Notes under the pieces: model-generated | Seen by the model: only the letters and a program-made list of their open reading frames with translations | The model's database searches: none | What the model was told of the DNA's origin: nothing | Part shown: positions 9,251-17,014 of the stretch, piece after piece | How positions within the stretch are numbered: position 1 is the stretch's first letter | Layout of the letters: every line of letters starts with the position of its first letter | Position numbers and translations under genes: made by a program | Source: Vibrio sp. Y2-5 | GTDB taxonomy: Bacteria > Pseudomonadota > Gammaproteobacteria > Enterobacterales > Vibrionaceae | Direction of reading: 5' to 3' | Length of the DNA: 64,000 nt | NCBI RefSeq assembly: GCF_014596725.1 | Contig: NZ_JACVEG010000008.1 | Location: 132,020 to 196,019 of the forward strand

Positions 9251-9277
9251 TTGACTGGCTGGTGGTAGCGCTAAGCT
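9251..9277 (+). promoter_or_regulatory. 15-bp-spacer promoter, copy 6 (for gene at 9343)
   Basis: TTGACT at 9251-9256, 15 bp, TAAGCT at 9272-9277, four bases after the methyltransferase stop. Confidence 0.6.
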
Positions 9278-9311
9278 AATACTATCAATCAGCCAGATTA
9301 AACTCTCAATA

Positions 9312-9321
9312 TTCGAAAGAA
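9312..9321 (+). promoter_or_regulatory. GAAA-tetraloop leader hairpin, copy 1
   Basis: TTC-GAAA-GAA directly upstream of the CCAAGGTGG ribosome-binding site of the gene at 9343. Confidence 0.4.
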
Positions 9322-9342
9322 ATTCTAACCAAGGTGGCAATA

Positions 9343-9777
9343 ATGAATAGCAACTCTTTTTTTCAGAAGTTTTTTACTGATAGCCAATTAAATAAATTGC
9401 GCACAGAACAAGAGCTAAATTACTGCTTTTCCGTAAATGCGGGTCGGTTAGCTAATCATGAGTTATATATCGACATTACCGTCAATCCAAACAATGAGTA
9501 TGACTTGTCCGTAGAGCTGAATTGCATCCCTTCAGGCGGCTATCACAGCATTAGCACACACGAACAATACTGTGACGGGGCTGGGCACCTAATCGACATT
9601 ATATCGGAGTATTGTTCAGAGCTAGGAATTAACGCCACCAGCGAAACAATGAATTTAGTCTACGGCAGATTGCTTGATTACCGCTACGTCCCAACACAAA
9701 TCCGATGCGCTAAAGCTTTCTTTAAAAAGCAATTGGATGCAATTAACAACGCACTCCGTTTTGTTTTAGTCCAATAA
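9343..9777 (+). CDS. Hypothetical protein, 144 aa
   Basis: Not recognised. ATG 9343 is preferred over GTG 9334 because AAGGTGG then sits 6 bases upstream. Soluble, with a beta-rich centre (LYIDITVNPNNEYDLSVEL) and a helical C-terminus. It has its own promoter. Confidence 0.7.
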   Translation: MNSNSFFQKFFTDSQLNKLRTEQELNYCFSVNAGRLANHELYIDITVNPNNEYDLSVELNCIPSGGYHSISTHEQYCDGAGHLIDIISEYCSELGINATSETMNLVYGRLLDYRYVPTQIRCAKAFFKKQLDAINNALRFVLVQ

Positions 9778-9877
9778 ACTAGCTTATTGCTCTTGGTTCG
9801 CTGCGAGTCTACTCACTTAAAGACCGACCTATCCAGATACCAAGGGCAACCTTATTGACCTACCAGAGATTTACCTA

Positions 9878-10156
9878 ATGGATATGAAAACCTATTCCCC
9901 TGCAGAACTTCATTCACTCGCTGAAATTTTCCTTAAAAATTGGAAGGAACGGGAGTCATTAGATTGGCAAGAAGTTGAAGATCTTGTTACAGCCTGCAAG
10001 TCACTTCCCGAAGAAATACTGAACAGATGCCTGAAAATCAAAGGCATTATTGAGCACTGCGACTGTGAAGCTGAATGGGATAGTGGTGACATTTGGACAT
10101 GGCCTGACCAAATACAATCGGAATTAACACAGCAACTACTCGTAATAAAAAGTTGA
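9878..10156 (+). CDS. Hypothetical protein, 92 aa
   Basis: Not recognised. An acidic, Trp-rich helical protein. No ribosome-binding site is visible before ATG 9878; ATG 9884 is an alternative. A TTGACC at 9855 with TAATGG 15 bp later resembles the shared promoter but its -10 box covers the ATG, so it is not counted. The 10177 gene follows after 20 bp. Confidence 0.6.
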   Translation: MDMKTYSPAELHSLAEIFLKNWKERESLDWQEVEDLVTACKSLPEEILNRCLKIKGIIEHCDCEAEWDSGDIWTWPDQIQSELTQQLLVIKS

Positions 10157-10176
10157 AAAGGTAAAGGAAGCAAAAT

Positions 10177-10713
10177 ATGACACAACTCAATCTAAGCGGC
10201 CAGCAACGTGCGCTCTATACCTCAATTAGAGTTAAAATTCGCTCTATCATCGATGAAGGTACACATGCAGAACAAGTACCAGATTACCGAGAGAAAGGTA
10301 TCCCTGTATCAGCAACAGAAATTTTAGGTGACGGCCACCAAATCACGCATTTAGCTAAGTGCGTAGCATATGACGACAGGGGGCAAGTTTATCCTTTGGA
10401 TTGGGTCATCGAAACAAACATGGATAACGTCTGCAAAGTAATCGATGAGTTGGTATTACCGGAAGTACCAGAAAACCTGTATCTAGTTGTGTGGCATCCA
10501 CAAGGAGATGAACCACGAACTGTGCTTATGAAAGGCACTGACGACAATGCCGCATGGTTTAAAGTCTGTAAACAATACCATAGTGATTGTGGCTTTGATG
10601 AAAGTGTCTCTTACGATGCTGATGATCTTGAAATCTGTTTAGATCACGTAAAGCTCTTGGATGAAATGTTGTCTGAACTCGATTTGGCAACGTGCACTGA
10701 ATATAAGGATTGA
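10177..10713 (+). CDS. Hypothetical protein, 178 aa, shares a domain with the 14320 gene
   Basis: No known family recognised. Residues about 107-150 (YLVVW, P..V, D..AAW, then FDES) match the pattern in the last 60 residues of the protein at 14320-15054 (YLLVW, P...V, D..KAW, then LDES). This suggests a common domain used twice on this element. AAAGGAAG precedes the ATG. Probably co-transcribed with the 9878 gene. Confidence 0.7.
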   Translation: MTQLNLSGQQRALYTSIRVKIRSIIDEGTHAEQVPDYREKGIPVSATEILGDGHQITHLAKCVAYDDRGQVYPLDWVIETNMDNVCKVIDELVLPEVPENLYLVVWHPQGDEPRTVLMKGTDDNAAWFKVCKQYHSDCGFDESVSYDADDLEICLDHVKLLDEMLSELDLATCTEYKD

Positions 10714-10838
10714 TTTTGGTGTGATTCATTATGTTTTTTTTGTAAAAGTCCTTTATTTATCGATTAGAACTGCGTAGTATTTTTGTTGAAAGTAAGCATT
10801 TAACCAACCTTAGCGACATTTGAGTTCCCATAGCTACC

Positions 10839-10874
10839 ACCGCTTGTACCTAATTGTTCAAGCGGTTTTTTTTG
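10839..10874 (+). terminator. Rho-independent terminator
   Basis: ACCGCTTG (10839-10846) pairs with CAAGCGGT (10859-10866), followed by a run of eight T. It ends the 9878-10713 unit. Confidence 0.85.
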
Positions 10875-10961
10875 TTTTAACGCCTGATTAGGTCGTAATT
10901 TCCTAAACAACTCAATTTCCATAAGTAGCCAGAGCTATAAAGACCATATTATTTAGCAACG

Positions 10962-10988
10962 TTGCCAAGAATCTGTAATCGATAAAAT
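10962..10988 (+). promoter_or_regulatory. 15-bp-spacer promoter, copy 7 (for gene at 11029)
   Basis: TTGCCA at 10962-10967, 15 bp, TAAAAT at 10983-10988. Confidence 0.6.
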
Positions 10989-11028
10989 AGAACCATCAAC
11001 ACAACGATTTCTAACCAAGGTATACAGT

Positions 11029-11433
11029 ATGTCTCTTTACGGATTTCCTACTCGCTTCAAAAATTTTAACGAAGCAAAATTGGCAGGCGCCACTCTAAAC
11101 ACTAACGGATCAATTGACGCGGTAGACAGCCTTCTAAGTGACCTGTCGTTAACTGGTTATTATGACATTGAAGACATTTGTGACATGTTTCTCAAAGTAC
11201 TTCCAGAACCCTATCTTTTTGGAGCAATGCATTACTCTGAAAATGGAATTCAATACTTCATTTCTAATACGTTAATCTGCAGCCTAATAAGCTTAGTTGA
11301 AGATGACCGAACCACGTTTGGAAGCTTTTCTCAAGTGATTGACGCGTTCATTGCACATAAATTTGGTCAACGTGTTCGCACTGAACTAGTCGATACTCTA
11401 TCGCAACACTTTCACGAAGTTACTGCTAACTGA
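11029..11433 (+). CDS. Hypothetical protein, 134 aa
   Basis: Not recognised. A soluble protein behind its own promoter with an ACCAAGG ribosome-binding site. No motif or membrane segment visible. Confidence 0.7.
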   Translation: MSLYGFPTRFKNFNEAKLAGATLNTNGSIDAVDSLLSDLSLTGYYDIEDICDMFLKVLPEPYLFGAMHYSENGIQYFISNTLICSLISLVEDDRTTFGSFSQVIDAFIAHKFGQRVRTELVDTLSQHFHEVTAN

Positions 11434-11470
11434 CAGTAAAAGCGCTAGTTATTGATGATTTCAGGCAAAC

Positions 11471-11497
11471 TTGACCAATAAAATAATTCGGTAAAAT
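11471..11497 (+). promoter_or_regulatory. 15-bp-spacer promoter, copy 8 (for gene at 11543)
   Basis: TTGACC at 11471-11476, 15 bp, TAAAAT at 11492-11497. The leader then carries CCAC/GTGG (11508-11520) followed by six T, a short terminator-like hairpin immediately before the ribosome-binding site. Confidence 0.65.
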
Positions 11498-11542
11498 TGT
11501 ATTCAGTCCACACGAAGTGGTTTTTTACCAAGGAGTAATATT

Positions 11543-12130
11543 ATGAATGTAGAAATGGCAAATCCAAACAATACAGCGCCAATCACCATCTACTCGGTTG
11601 GGGAAAGTTATCCTAATCCTGCCGTACCGCAAAATGCTGTTTCTGCTCAACTATTACAAGAAGGTGGCAGTAACCTTGTCATCTCGTATCCAAAGTTACT
11701 AGTAGGTGAAGTCCTTGGTGTTCGTGAAGGTGACATTAGCATTGCTATGCACACTGATAGTAACTGTATTTTACTGTGCTGGAAGGTCGAACATGAAAGT
11801 GAACAGTTCCTTCGTTTCTACACACCATTCGATATTCGTTTGTACAAAGATACTCCAATCGAGATCCCTGAACTGAACACGGAAAACACTCGACTCTTAA
11901 TAAATATTCATTTGATTGAATCCCTAACAAATATATTGCAAGGGCAACGATTGATTACATTTTCACCAGAGTTCAGTAAGATGTTTCTTGATATGGTGCA
12001 TAAACAACTGTCCTGTAAGAAAATACCCGATAGTGAAGACGCCATTTACACGGCATGGAATACTGCACCGCTTGACCATCTGGATGCTTTATTCGCTGAC
12101 GACTCATTTCACAAGCTTGGTGAAGAATAA
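11543..12130 (+). CDS. Hypothetical protein, 195 aa
   Basis: Not recognised. A soluble protein with an excellent CCAAGGAG ribosome-binding site. The N-terminal half looks beta-rich. The small terminator-like hairpin in its leader could act as an attenuator, but nothing in the sequence shows what would control it. Confidence 0.7.
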   Translation: MNVEMANPNNTAPITIYSVGESYPNPAVPQNAVSAQLLQEGGSNLVISYPKLLVGEVLGVREGDISIAMHTDSNCILLCWKVEHESEQFLRFYTPFDIRLYKDTPIEIPELNTENTRLLINIHLIESLTNILQGQRLITFSPEFSKMFLDMVHKQLSCKKIPDSEDAIYTAWNTAPLDHLDALFADDSFHKLGEE

Positions 12131-12148
12131 ATAATTAATTAAATATCG

Positions 12149-12177
12149 ATACAGCTGGGTTCCACCAGCTGTATTTT
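12149..12177 (+). terminator. Terminator after the 11543 gene
   Basis: ATACAGCTGG (12149-12158) pairs with CCAGCTGTAT (12165-12174), followed by a short T run. Confidence 0.65.
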
Positions 12178-12200
12178 ACTCATTTAAAATGGAGTACTTT

Positions 12201-12674
12201 ATGTCAGTACTATTTACCTACCGCGTCGACGTTCACATAGAACACTTGACCGTCAATTCCCACAAGAAAGCTGCTACTTACCTTGTGACAGCGCCAACAA
12301 AAGAATTAGCGGCAGACATGGCATGTTGGGCTGAATCAATTAACCCTAGAGCTCTGAACTGGCAGAAAGACCGTGATGGTGTGACGAATACCGCTCAAGA
12401 TATGAAGTTTTTTAAATACCGAGCTTCCGTACATCCAGTACCAGAAAGCGAATTAGCAGTTCTACGGAAACATCTACTGACAATAGAGTTTAATAGTTTA
12501 GATCTCATTGATTCTGGTAATTACCAAGAAACACTAAATTTCCAAAAATACTTTAACCTCGTCGACTATTTGGTCTTCCCGAGATCAAATAAATCTCCTG
12601 ACGAATCATTGGTTAAGGAAGGATTCAATGGTGGTATTTCCGCACTAAGCTGCGCGGAACAAGTTCAAAGCTAA
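12201..12674 (+). CDS. Hypothetical protein, 157 aa
   Basis: Not recognised. An upstream ATG at 12189 is in frame, but GGAG at 12191-12194 serves the ATG at 12201. The first 65 residues have a pattern (VHIEHLTVNSHKKAATYLVTA, then ADMACWAESINP) reminiscent of small plasmid proteins, without a firm family. Confidence 0.7.
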   Translation: MSVLFTYRVDVHIEHLTVNSHKKAATYLVTAPTKELAADMACWAESINPRALNWQKDRDGVTNTAQDMKFFKYRASVHPVPESELAVLRKHLLTIEFNSLDLIDSGNYQETLNFQKYFNLVDYLVFPRSNKSPDESLVKEGFNGGISALSCAEQVQS

Positions 12675-12712
12675 AGCACACATTAGATTTATAGCGAAAG
12701 GCAAGGATGCTC

Positions 12713-13402
12713 TTAGCTGTCATACAACACTTCTAACACGTGCTCCGCTGCAATATTGCATTCCCATATAGCTCCATGGTTCACCATATCGAGGTAGCAA
12801 AACCTATCCTGTTGCACGGCTGATACCAAAACGTCCGCTACTATGGACAGTATCTTTTCTTTTAAAAATTGGTCTGTTGGGTTAGCTAGTAATCTATCCA
12901 ATGTTTGGTTAATAGTAATTACGTTAGCCTTTTCTTGTTCAGTTAAATCAAGGCACTTCCATTCGGTTAGTTTGGCTTTCAACGCGAGTACCAGAGTACT
13001 AAAATTAAGGCGAGTACCGAGCAAAACTAGCGCCAATCGATTCAATTGAAGTAAGTCATTAGTTCTAATCACTCTAATAAGAGCCTCGGCAACTACATTA
13101 GCTAACTCTGGATGCTGCTCTCTAGTGCAACGTGATGCGATTAACCATGCTATATCAACAAAATATGAGACAGGTGCATATATGGATAACCATCTTTTGA
13201 TTTCGTTAGCCTCAATGTCTGTTAGCTGCAAGATGTACTCTTCGGAACGCATTTCAGCAAATTCAAAACGTACGTCGCTAAAGTTATGACGAATAACTAT
13301 GTTGTGAGCCATTATACTTATCATTAGCTCATGATCCGGTAACGGACGAACCAGAGAAATTATGGATCCACCATGAGTTTGAAGTTCTTCTAACGTTTCC
13401 AT
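12713..13402 (-). CDS. Hypothetical protein, 229 aa
   Basis: Not recognised. One of the few reverse-strand genes in this region. It looks mostly helical in its second half. GGGGAA precedes the ATG. It is divergent from the 13700 gene across a 290-bp intergenic region. Confidence 0.7.
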   Translation of the reverse strand: METLEELQTHGGSIISLVRPLPDHELMISIMAHNIVIRHNFSDVRFEFAEMRSEEYILQLTDIEANEIKRWLSIYAPVSYFVDIAWLIASRCTREQHPELANVVAEALIRVIRTNDLLQLNRLALVLLGTRLNFSTLVLALKAKLTEWKCLDLTEQEKANVITINQTLDRLLANPTDQFLKEKILSIVADVLVSAVQQDRFCYLDMVNHGAIWECNIAAEHVLEVLYDS

Positions 13403-13550
13403 GATTCGGAATTCCCCTACGATTAATTGAACACGGGCTTGAAACCCGTTCAGTCTAACAAGTTATACCGTGTAACCGATATGGTTTTCTCTCGTTTAAT
13501 CTTCGAATTGTAACTCGACCTCCATCAACGGGATAAGTCTCAACTAAACT

Positions 13551-13578
13551 TTTACATCTCACCGTTTACATCTCACCG
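13551..13578 (+). repeat. Tandem 14-bp direct repeat
   Basis: TTTACATCTCACCG occurs twice in a row (13551-13564 and 13565-13578) in the divergent intergenic region. Possibly a regulator site or a simple duplication. Confidence 0.7.
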
Positions 13579-13629
13579 TTTTCTGCGGCGGTTATCCTCA
13601 TCACTCTGACTAACGCTCAGTAATCAACA

Positions 13630-13656
13630 TTGACCATCTGTTCATGTTGTTAACAT
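13630..13656 (+). promoter_or_regulatory. 15-bp-spacer promoter, copy 9 (for gene at 13700)
   Basis: TTGACC at 13630-13635, 15 bp, TAACAT at 13651-13656, with ATCT after the -35 box. Confidence 0.65.
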
Positions 13657-13699
13657 GGATTCAAACAAAATGAGAACTAATAAATAAGGAGTTTTGAAC

Positions 13700-14128
13700 A
13701 TGGCCACGACAAATATTGCTTACGCAAGAATCAACGGTGTACCTATTAAAGAAGACCAAATTAAGCTTGGCCTTATCGTTGATTATCAATCGGGTATGGG
13801 AGGGACAATCAAATGCGAATGTGTCGAAATTTCCGAACAAGGCGCCAAATTCTTACCTGTCAATAAAGCGTTTCCAAAATGGGCAGGCTTTGAAGCAAAA
13901 TTTAATGAACCGGACTTATCTGCAGAAGAATTCGAAAGCCTCGAACGGGCTATGATGGGTTTTAATGCCTTTGGTGAGCTTCCTACTCAAGAGCAACGAT
14001 TATTAGTTGGTCGTGCTCATTCACTCGGGTATGTGAACCAAGTCAGCTACACACAAGCCAGTTGGACAGAAGCAGGCATTCAACGCTGGAGTGATGCTAA
14101 CAAAGCTAAAGCTTCAGAAACTAACTAA
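13700..14128 (+). CDS. Hypothetical protein, 142 aa
   Basis: Not recognised. ATG 13700 lies 8 bases after AAGGAG and is preferred to an upstream TTG. Soluble. The C-terminal half (RLLVGRAHSLGYVNQVSY to AGIQRWSDANK) looks like a small helical domain. Confidence 0.7.
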   Translation: MATTNIAYARINGVPIKEDQIKLGLIVDYQSGMGGTIKCECVEISEQGAKFLPVNKAFPKWAGFEAKFNEPDLSAEEFESLERAMMGFNAFGELPTQEQRLLVGRAHSLGYVNQVSYTQASWTEAGIQRWSDANKAKASETN

Positions 14129-14239
14129 TCCAACTACAAGCCCTTTGTGCGCTGATTATGGCGCACTACCTATTCCTGCCGAGTTATTCGTTAATTACTC
14201 TCAGGACACTAACCGTGACTAGGGTACCCCGTATAAACC

Positions 14240-14266
14240 TTTACGAAATGCATGAATCCATAAAAT
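14240..14266 (+). promoter_or_regulatory. 15-bp-spacer promoter, copy 10 (for gene at 14320)
   Basis: TTTACG at 14240-14245, 15 bp, TAAAAT at 14261-14266. The -35 box is the weakest of the family, but spacing and -10 box agree. Confidence 0.5.
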
Positions 14267-14319
14267 GGATTACATGAACCATCTGGCCTTATTGATTGAA
14301 TTACAAGGAGCAACAAATC

Positions 14320-15054
14320 ATGATTGCACAGTCTCTTAACGCTGCGGCAGAAAAAGCTAACCATCTAGCGCAAATGCTCGCTAACCGTGCAAATTTTTTG
14401 CAAACTGAGGAAATAGAGCAGTACAACCGGAAATTTCTTCTTAAAAGCCTTTCACAATACGCCAATACTGATACAGCGCACCACACTGAACTGACAGAGG
14501 TTATCCGAAACTCCGTTGTTGTGGTTTCTGGTATCGGGGAACCGCACAATAACGTTGTTGGAAATAATGAATTTGACGTCAAAATTCGAATTGGTACGTA
14601 TTTAACCTTGCAATTACTGTTCACCTTCAGTCGAGAAAACGAATTGCTTTCGTACGAAATTGACCTCGCAGGAGAAAATCAAGGTCAACTGTTCAACTAC
14701 TTCATGCATGAGGTAGCCGAAGATATGATAAACAACATCTATTATTCGGATAGCGGTGATAGCCTATTTGATACTCCGCTAGACAAAACGGATTCATCCC
14801 GAGATAAATTGATCGAATGTTTTAATCAACTAAATGTAGCTGTATGCGGTGGGGACATCTCTAAAGATATCCCATATTTACTGGTGTGGTGCAGTAAAGA
14901 CAGTCAACCCAGTAGTCGCGTTGTCTGCGCTCCCGATCAGGATAAAGCATGGGAAATACACAAAAAGGACATGCAGAACAAGTTCAATCTCGATGAGTCC
15001 AGTCTAAATCTGTACCACATCAAGCCAATTTCGGAACTAACGATTGATGTTTAA
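14320..15054 (+). CDS. Hypothetical protein, 244 aa, C-terminal domain shared with the 10177 gene
   Basis: No known family recognised. ATG 14320 follows AAGGAG by 9 bases. The N-terminal 45 residues are helical and the middle is beta-rich. The last 60 residues (YLLVW, P...V, D..KAW, LDES) repeat a pattern in the 10177-10713 protein, so this looks like a two-domain protein with one shared module. Confidence 0.72.
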   Translation: MIAQSLNAAAEKANHLAQMLANRANFLQTEEIEQYNRKFLLKSLSQYANTDTAHHTELTEVIRNSVVVVSGIGEPHNNVVGNNEFDVKIRIGTYLTLQLLFTFSRENELLSYEIDLAGENQGQLFNYFMHEVAEDMINNIYYSDSGDSLFDTPLDKTDSSRDKLIECFNQLNVAVCGGDISKDIPYLLVWCSKDSQPSSRVVCAPDQDKAWEIHKKDMQNKFNLDESSLNLYHIKPISELTIDV

Positions 15055-15074
15055 CCTATTGCCTATAAAAAAAG

Positions 15075-15104
15075 CTAGGTGAGATTTATTCTCACCTTAG
15101 ATTT
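15075..15104 (+). terminator. Terminator-like hairpin
   Basis: CTAGGTGAGA (15075-15084) pairs with TCTCACCTTAG (15090-15100) with one bulge. The T-run after it is short, so confidence is moderate. Confidence 0.55.
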
Positions 15105-15147
15105 TGTACGGTCATAACAATCAATGCTTTACAAATCTTATTCATCA

Positions 15148-15174
15148 TTGACGGGATAGTGAAATCAGTAAAAT
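15148..15174 (+). promoter_or_regulatory. 15-bp-spacer promoter, copy 11 (for gene at 15217)
   Basis: TTGACG at 15148-15153, 15 bp, TAAAAT at 15169-15174. Confidence 0.65.
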
Positions 15175-15216
15175 TAACTCATACCAAGGCAATATTCACT
15201 ATTCAAAGGACAAATT

Positions 15217-15870
15217 ATGGCTACTAAATCGCAACAGATTACGGACTTAAAAGAACTCGTTTCACTTATCAAGCATGAAGTGTCCGAGCAGTATCTTAAA
15301 GAATTTGTTCCTATGGCTTTGATTTTCGAACTACCAATCAATCCATCTAATCCTTTTGTTGGTGGTTGTGTATACCTAAACTACTTACTTTGCGAAAAGC
15401 TTAAATCGTACGGTTACGATGCAAAACTTATTGGTGGTGGTGCTAGCTTTAGTTTCAATAGTGGTCAATGGGGTTTAATAGAGTATGGACAAATAGACCA
15501 AACTCTATTAAATGGGCTCAATGCAGACGGTTCTGCGTACAACGGAAGTTCTTTCATTGGACATTGTTGGGTTGAAATCCAATCACTTGGAGTATTGGTC
15601 GATGCTACTCTGATGCATCTTAAATCCGTGTTCGATATCGATAACCAACAAAGAGGACTGCCGACTGAAAGTTACGAGCTCGACAGTGACAAAATTGTTT
15701 ATGAGTTGTCAGAACTACATAGTCACGAAGAAGTTTTTAGTGGTGTCATCGGTTGTTATTACAAAGCTATCGATATTTTTACGGCACAAGTAGAGAACCT
15801 ACTAAAAATAACAATTGACCAAATTAACATCTGCAAAGCCTATAAGGGTAAAATTATTCTTTCCGTCTAA
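15217..15870 (+). CDS. Predicted Cys-His-Asp enzyme, 217 aa
   Basis: The order and spacing of GGC (Cys51) at the start of a helix, GHCWVEI (His116) and VDAT (Asp129) match the catalytic triad of the transglutaminase/papain-like superfamily, which includes arylamine N-acetyltransferases and peptidases. The stretch LKSYGYDAKLIGGG between Cys and His is also typical. The family is inferred from this pattern only; the substrate is unknown. There is no signal peptide, so it should act in the cytoplasm. The 15926 gene follows and may share the message. On a conjugative element such an enzyme could modify or cleave a host or plasmid protein. Confidence 0.65.
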   Translation: MATKSQQITDLKELVSLIKHEVSEQYLKEFVPMALIFELPINPSNPFVGGCVYLNYLLCEKLKSYGYDAKLIGGGASFSFNSGQWGLIEYGQIDQTLLNGLNADGSAYNGSSFIGHCWVEIQSLGVLVDATLMHLKSVFDIDNQQRGLPTESYELDSDKIVYELSELHSHEEVFSGVIGCYYKAIDIFTAQVENLLKITIDQINICKAYKGKIILSV

Positions 15871-15925
15871 ACAGTCGGAATTGCCCGAAAGAATCTGGCC
15901 TTAATCCAATGTATGGGAATAAAAA

Positions 15926-16189
15926 ATGAACGATCCAGTACTCTATTTCATCATTTATCCAAATGGCGACGAAAGTAAAATTACTGTCATAGACTTGGCT
16001 CAATCGGTAAGTTATCAGCGTAGTGAATGGACTTCAGTCAATGATGAAAATTTCCATGACCGTGATGAAGCAATTGAAACAGCAAAAGCTCTAGCTGTTA
16101 AATACAGCTTAACCTATTTACCTTTCGAGTCTCGCTATAATTCAAATTTGAGCGAACCGAAACATAAACAACTCTCACTAGATGACTAA
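15926..16189 (+). CDS. Hypothetical protein, 87 aa
   Basis: Not recognised. A small soluble protein that starts 55 bp after the Cys-His-Asp gene without a promoter of its own, so probably in the same operon. GGGA precedes the ATG. Confidence 0.65.
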   Translation: MNDPVLYFIIYPNGDESKITVIDLAQSVSYQRSEWTSVNDENFHDRDEAIETAKALAVKYSLTYLPFESRYNSNLSEPKHKQLSLDD

Positions 16190-16260
16190 CCCCATATCTA
16201 TAACGGTATAGCAAGATGTGAAAGCACTGTAATTACCGTCAAACTTATCAAGGAGTAATT

Positions 16261-16761
16261 ATGGAAAGTACCAACGATAAACAAATCACATTCCGAAAGC
16301 CCATAGAACTTGATCATTGCGTTATAAGTAAAGATGAAATACGAGTCATGGGTCAGTCTACGGTCTTTATTTCTCACAATTACCAGCCATATGTAGACCT
16401 CAAAAAACTTAACGAAAACTATATACATCTAGTCACCAGAGCAAAAGAACGTAACCTGAAGGTCTATCATCGCAATGGTATTAAGCAAACTCTCGACCTA
16501 TTAACTTTTTCCTATCCCGTAGAGCGTAAACGGTATGAATCACAGTATGCTTTGCTTCGTTTGGGATTTACGGCCAAAGTTGAAAAAGGGTTGTTCTCGC
16601 CTCTTAGTGATGACCTTGAACTAGAAGGTCTACTTGACCTACGTAACGAACTGCAAGCTCTTTGCCAAAGCAGACAATCAATTGCTACAGCAAAGAGAGT
16701 CAGCGATGTAATTAACAATCGATTAGAAAATATCGAAACGATTACTCAACTCGTCCTTTAG
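16261..16761 (+). CDS. Hypothetical protein, 166 aa
   Basis: Not recognised. An excellent TCAAGGAG ribosome-binding site precedes the ATG. Basic, probably helical in the second half, with two Leu-rich helices near residues 115-160. Confidence 0.7.
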   Translation: MESTNDKQITFRKPIELDHCVISKDEIRVMGQSTVFISHNYQPYVDLKKLNENYIHLVTRAKERNLKVYHRNGIKQTLDLLTFSYPVERKRYESQYALLRLGFTAKVEKGLFSPLSDDLELEGLLDLRNELQALCQSRQSIATAKRVSDVINNRLENIETITQLVL

Positions 16762-16949
16762 CCCTTCCAATGTAATTACTGGCAACGGAGCAATGATCCA
16801 TTGCCGTATTCACTTAGTGTTAGTCGACGCAATGTTAGACTCGTAAATTACGAACAACGCGCAAGCTACCTCTACATTTATTCATTGTCGGTAATTACCT
16901 GGTAACCATTCTGCATCTATACACCACACCAGCACAGCCTAGAGCAACG

Positions 16950-16976
16950 TTGACGGTCTAGTGACATAGATAAAAT
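16950..16976 (+). promoter_or_regulatory. 15-bp-spacer promoter, copy 12 (for the methylase-helicase)
   Basis: TTGACG at 16950-16955, 15 bp, TAAAAT at 16971-16976, with GTCT after the -35 box. Confidence 0.65.
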
Positions 16977-17014
16977 TAATCTCAGTCACTAGTAAATGAA
17001 TTGAGAAATACGTT

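Larger units (their letters stand above)
10714..11028 (+). other. Intergenic region with terminator and promoter
   Basis: 315 bp without a gene. It holds a TGTGATTCATT motif at 10720-10730, a strong terminator at 10839-10874 and promoter copy 7 at 10962-10988. Confidence 0.6.

Noticed and set aside
9855..9881. TTGACC-N15-TAATGG before the 9878 gene as a 23rd promoter copy
   Set aside because: The -10 match is poor and covers the start codon, so transcription would begin inside the gene.
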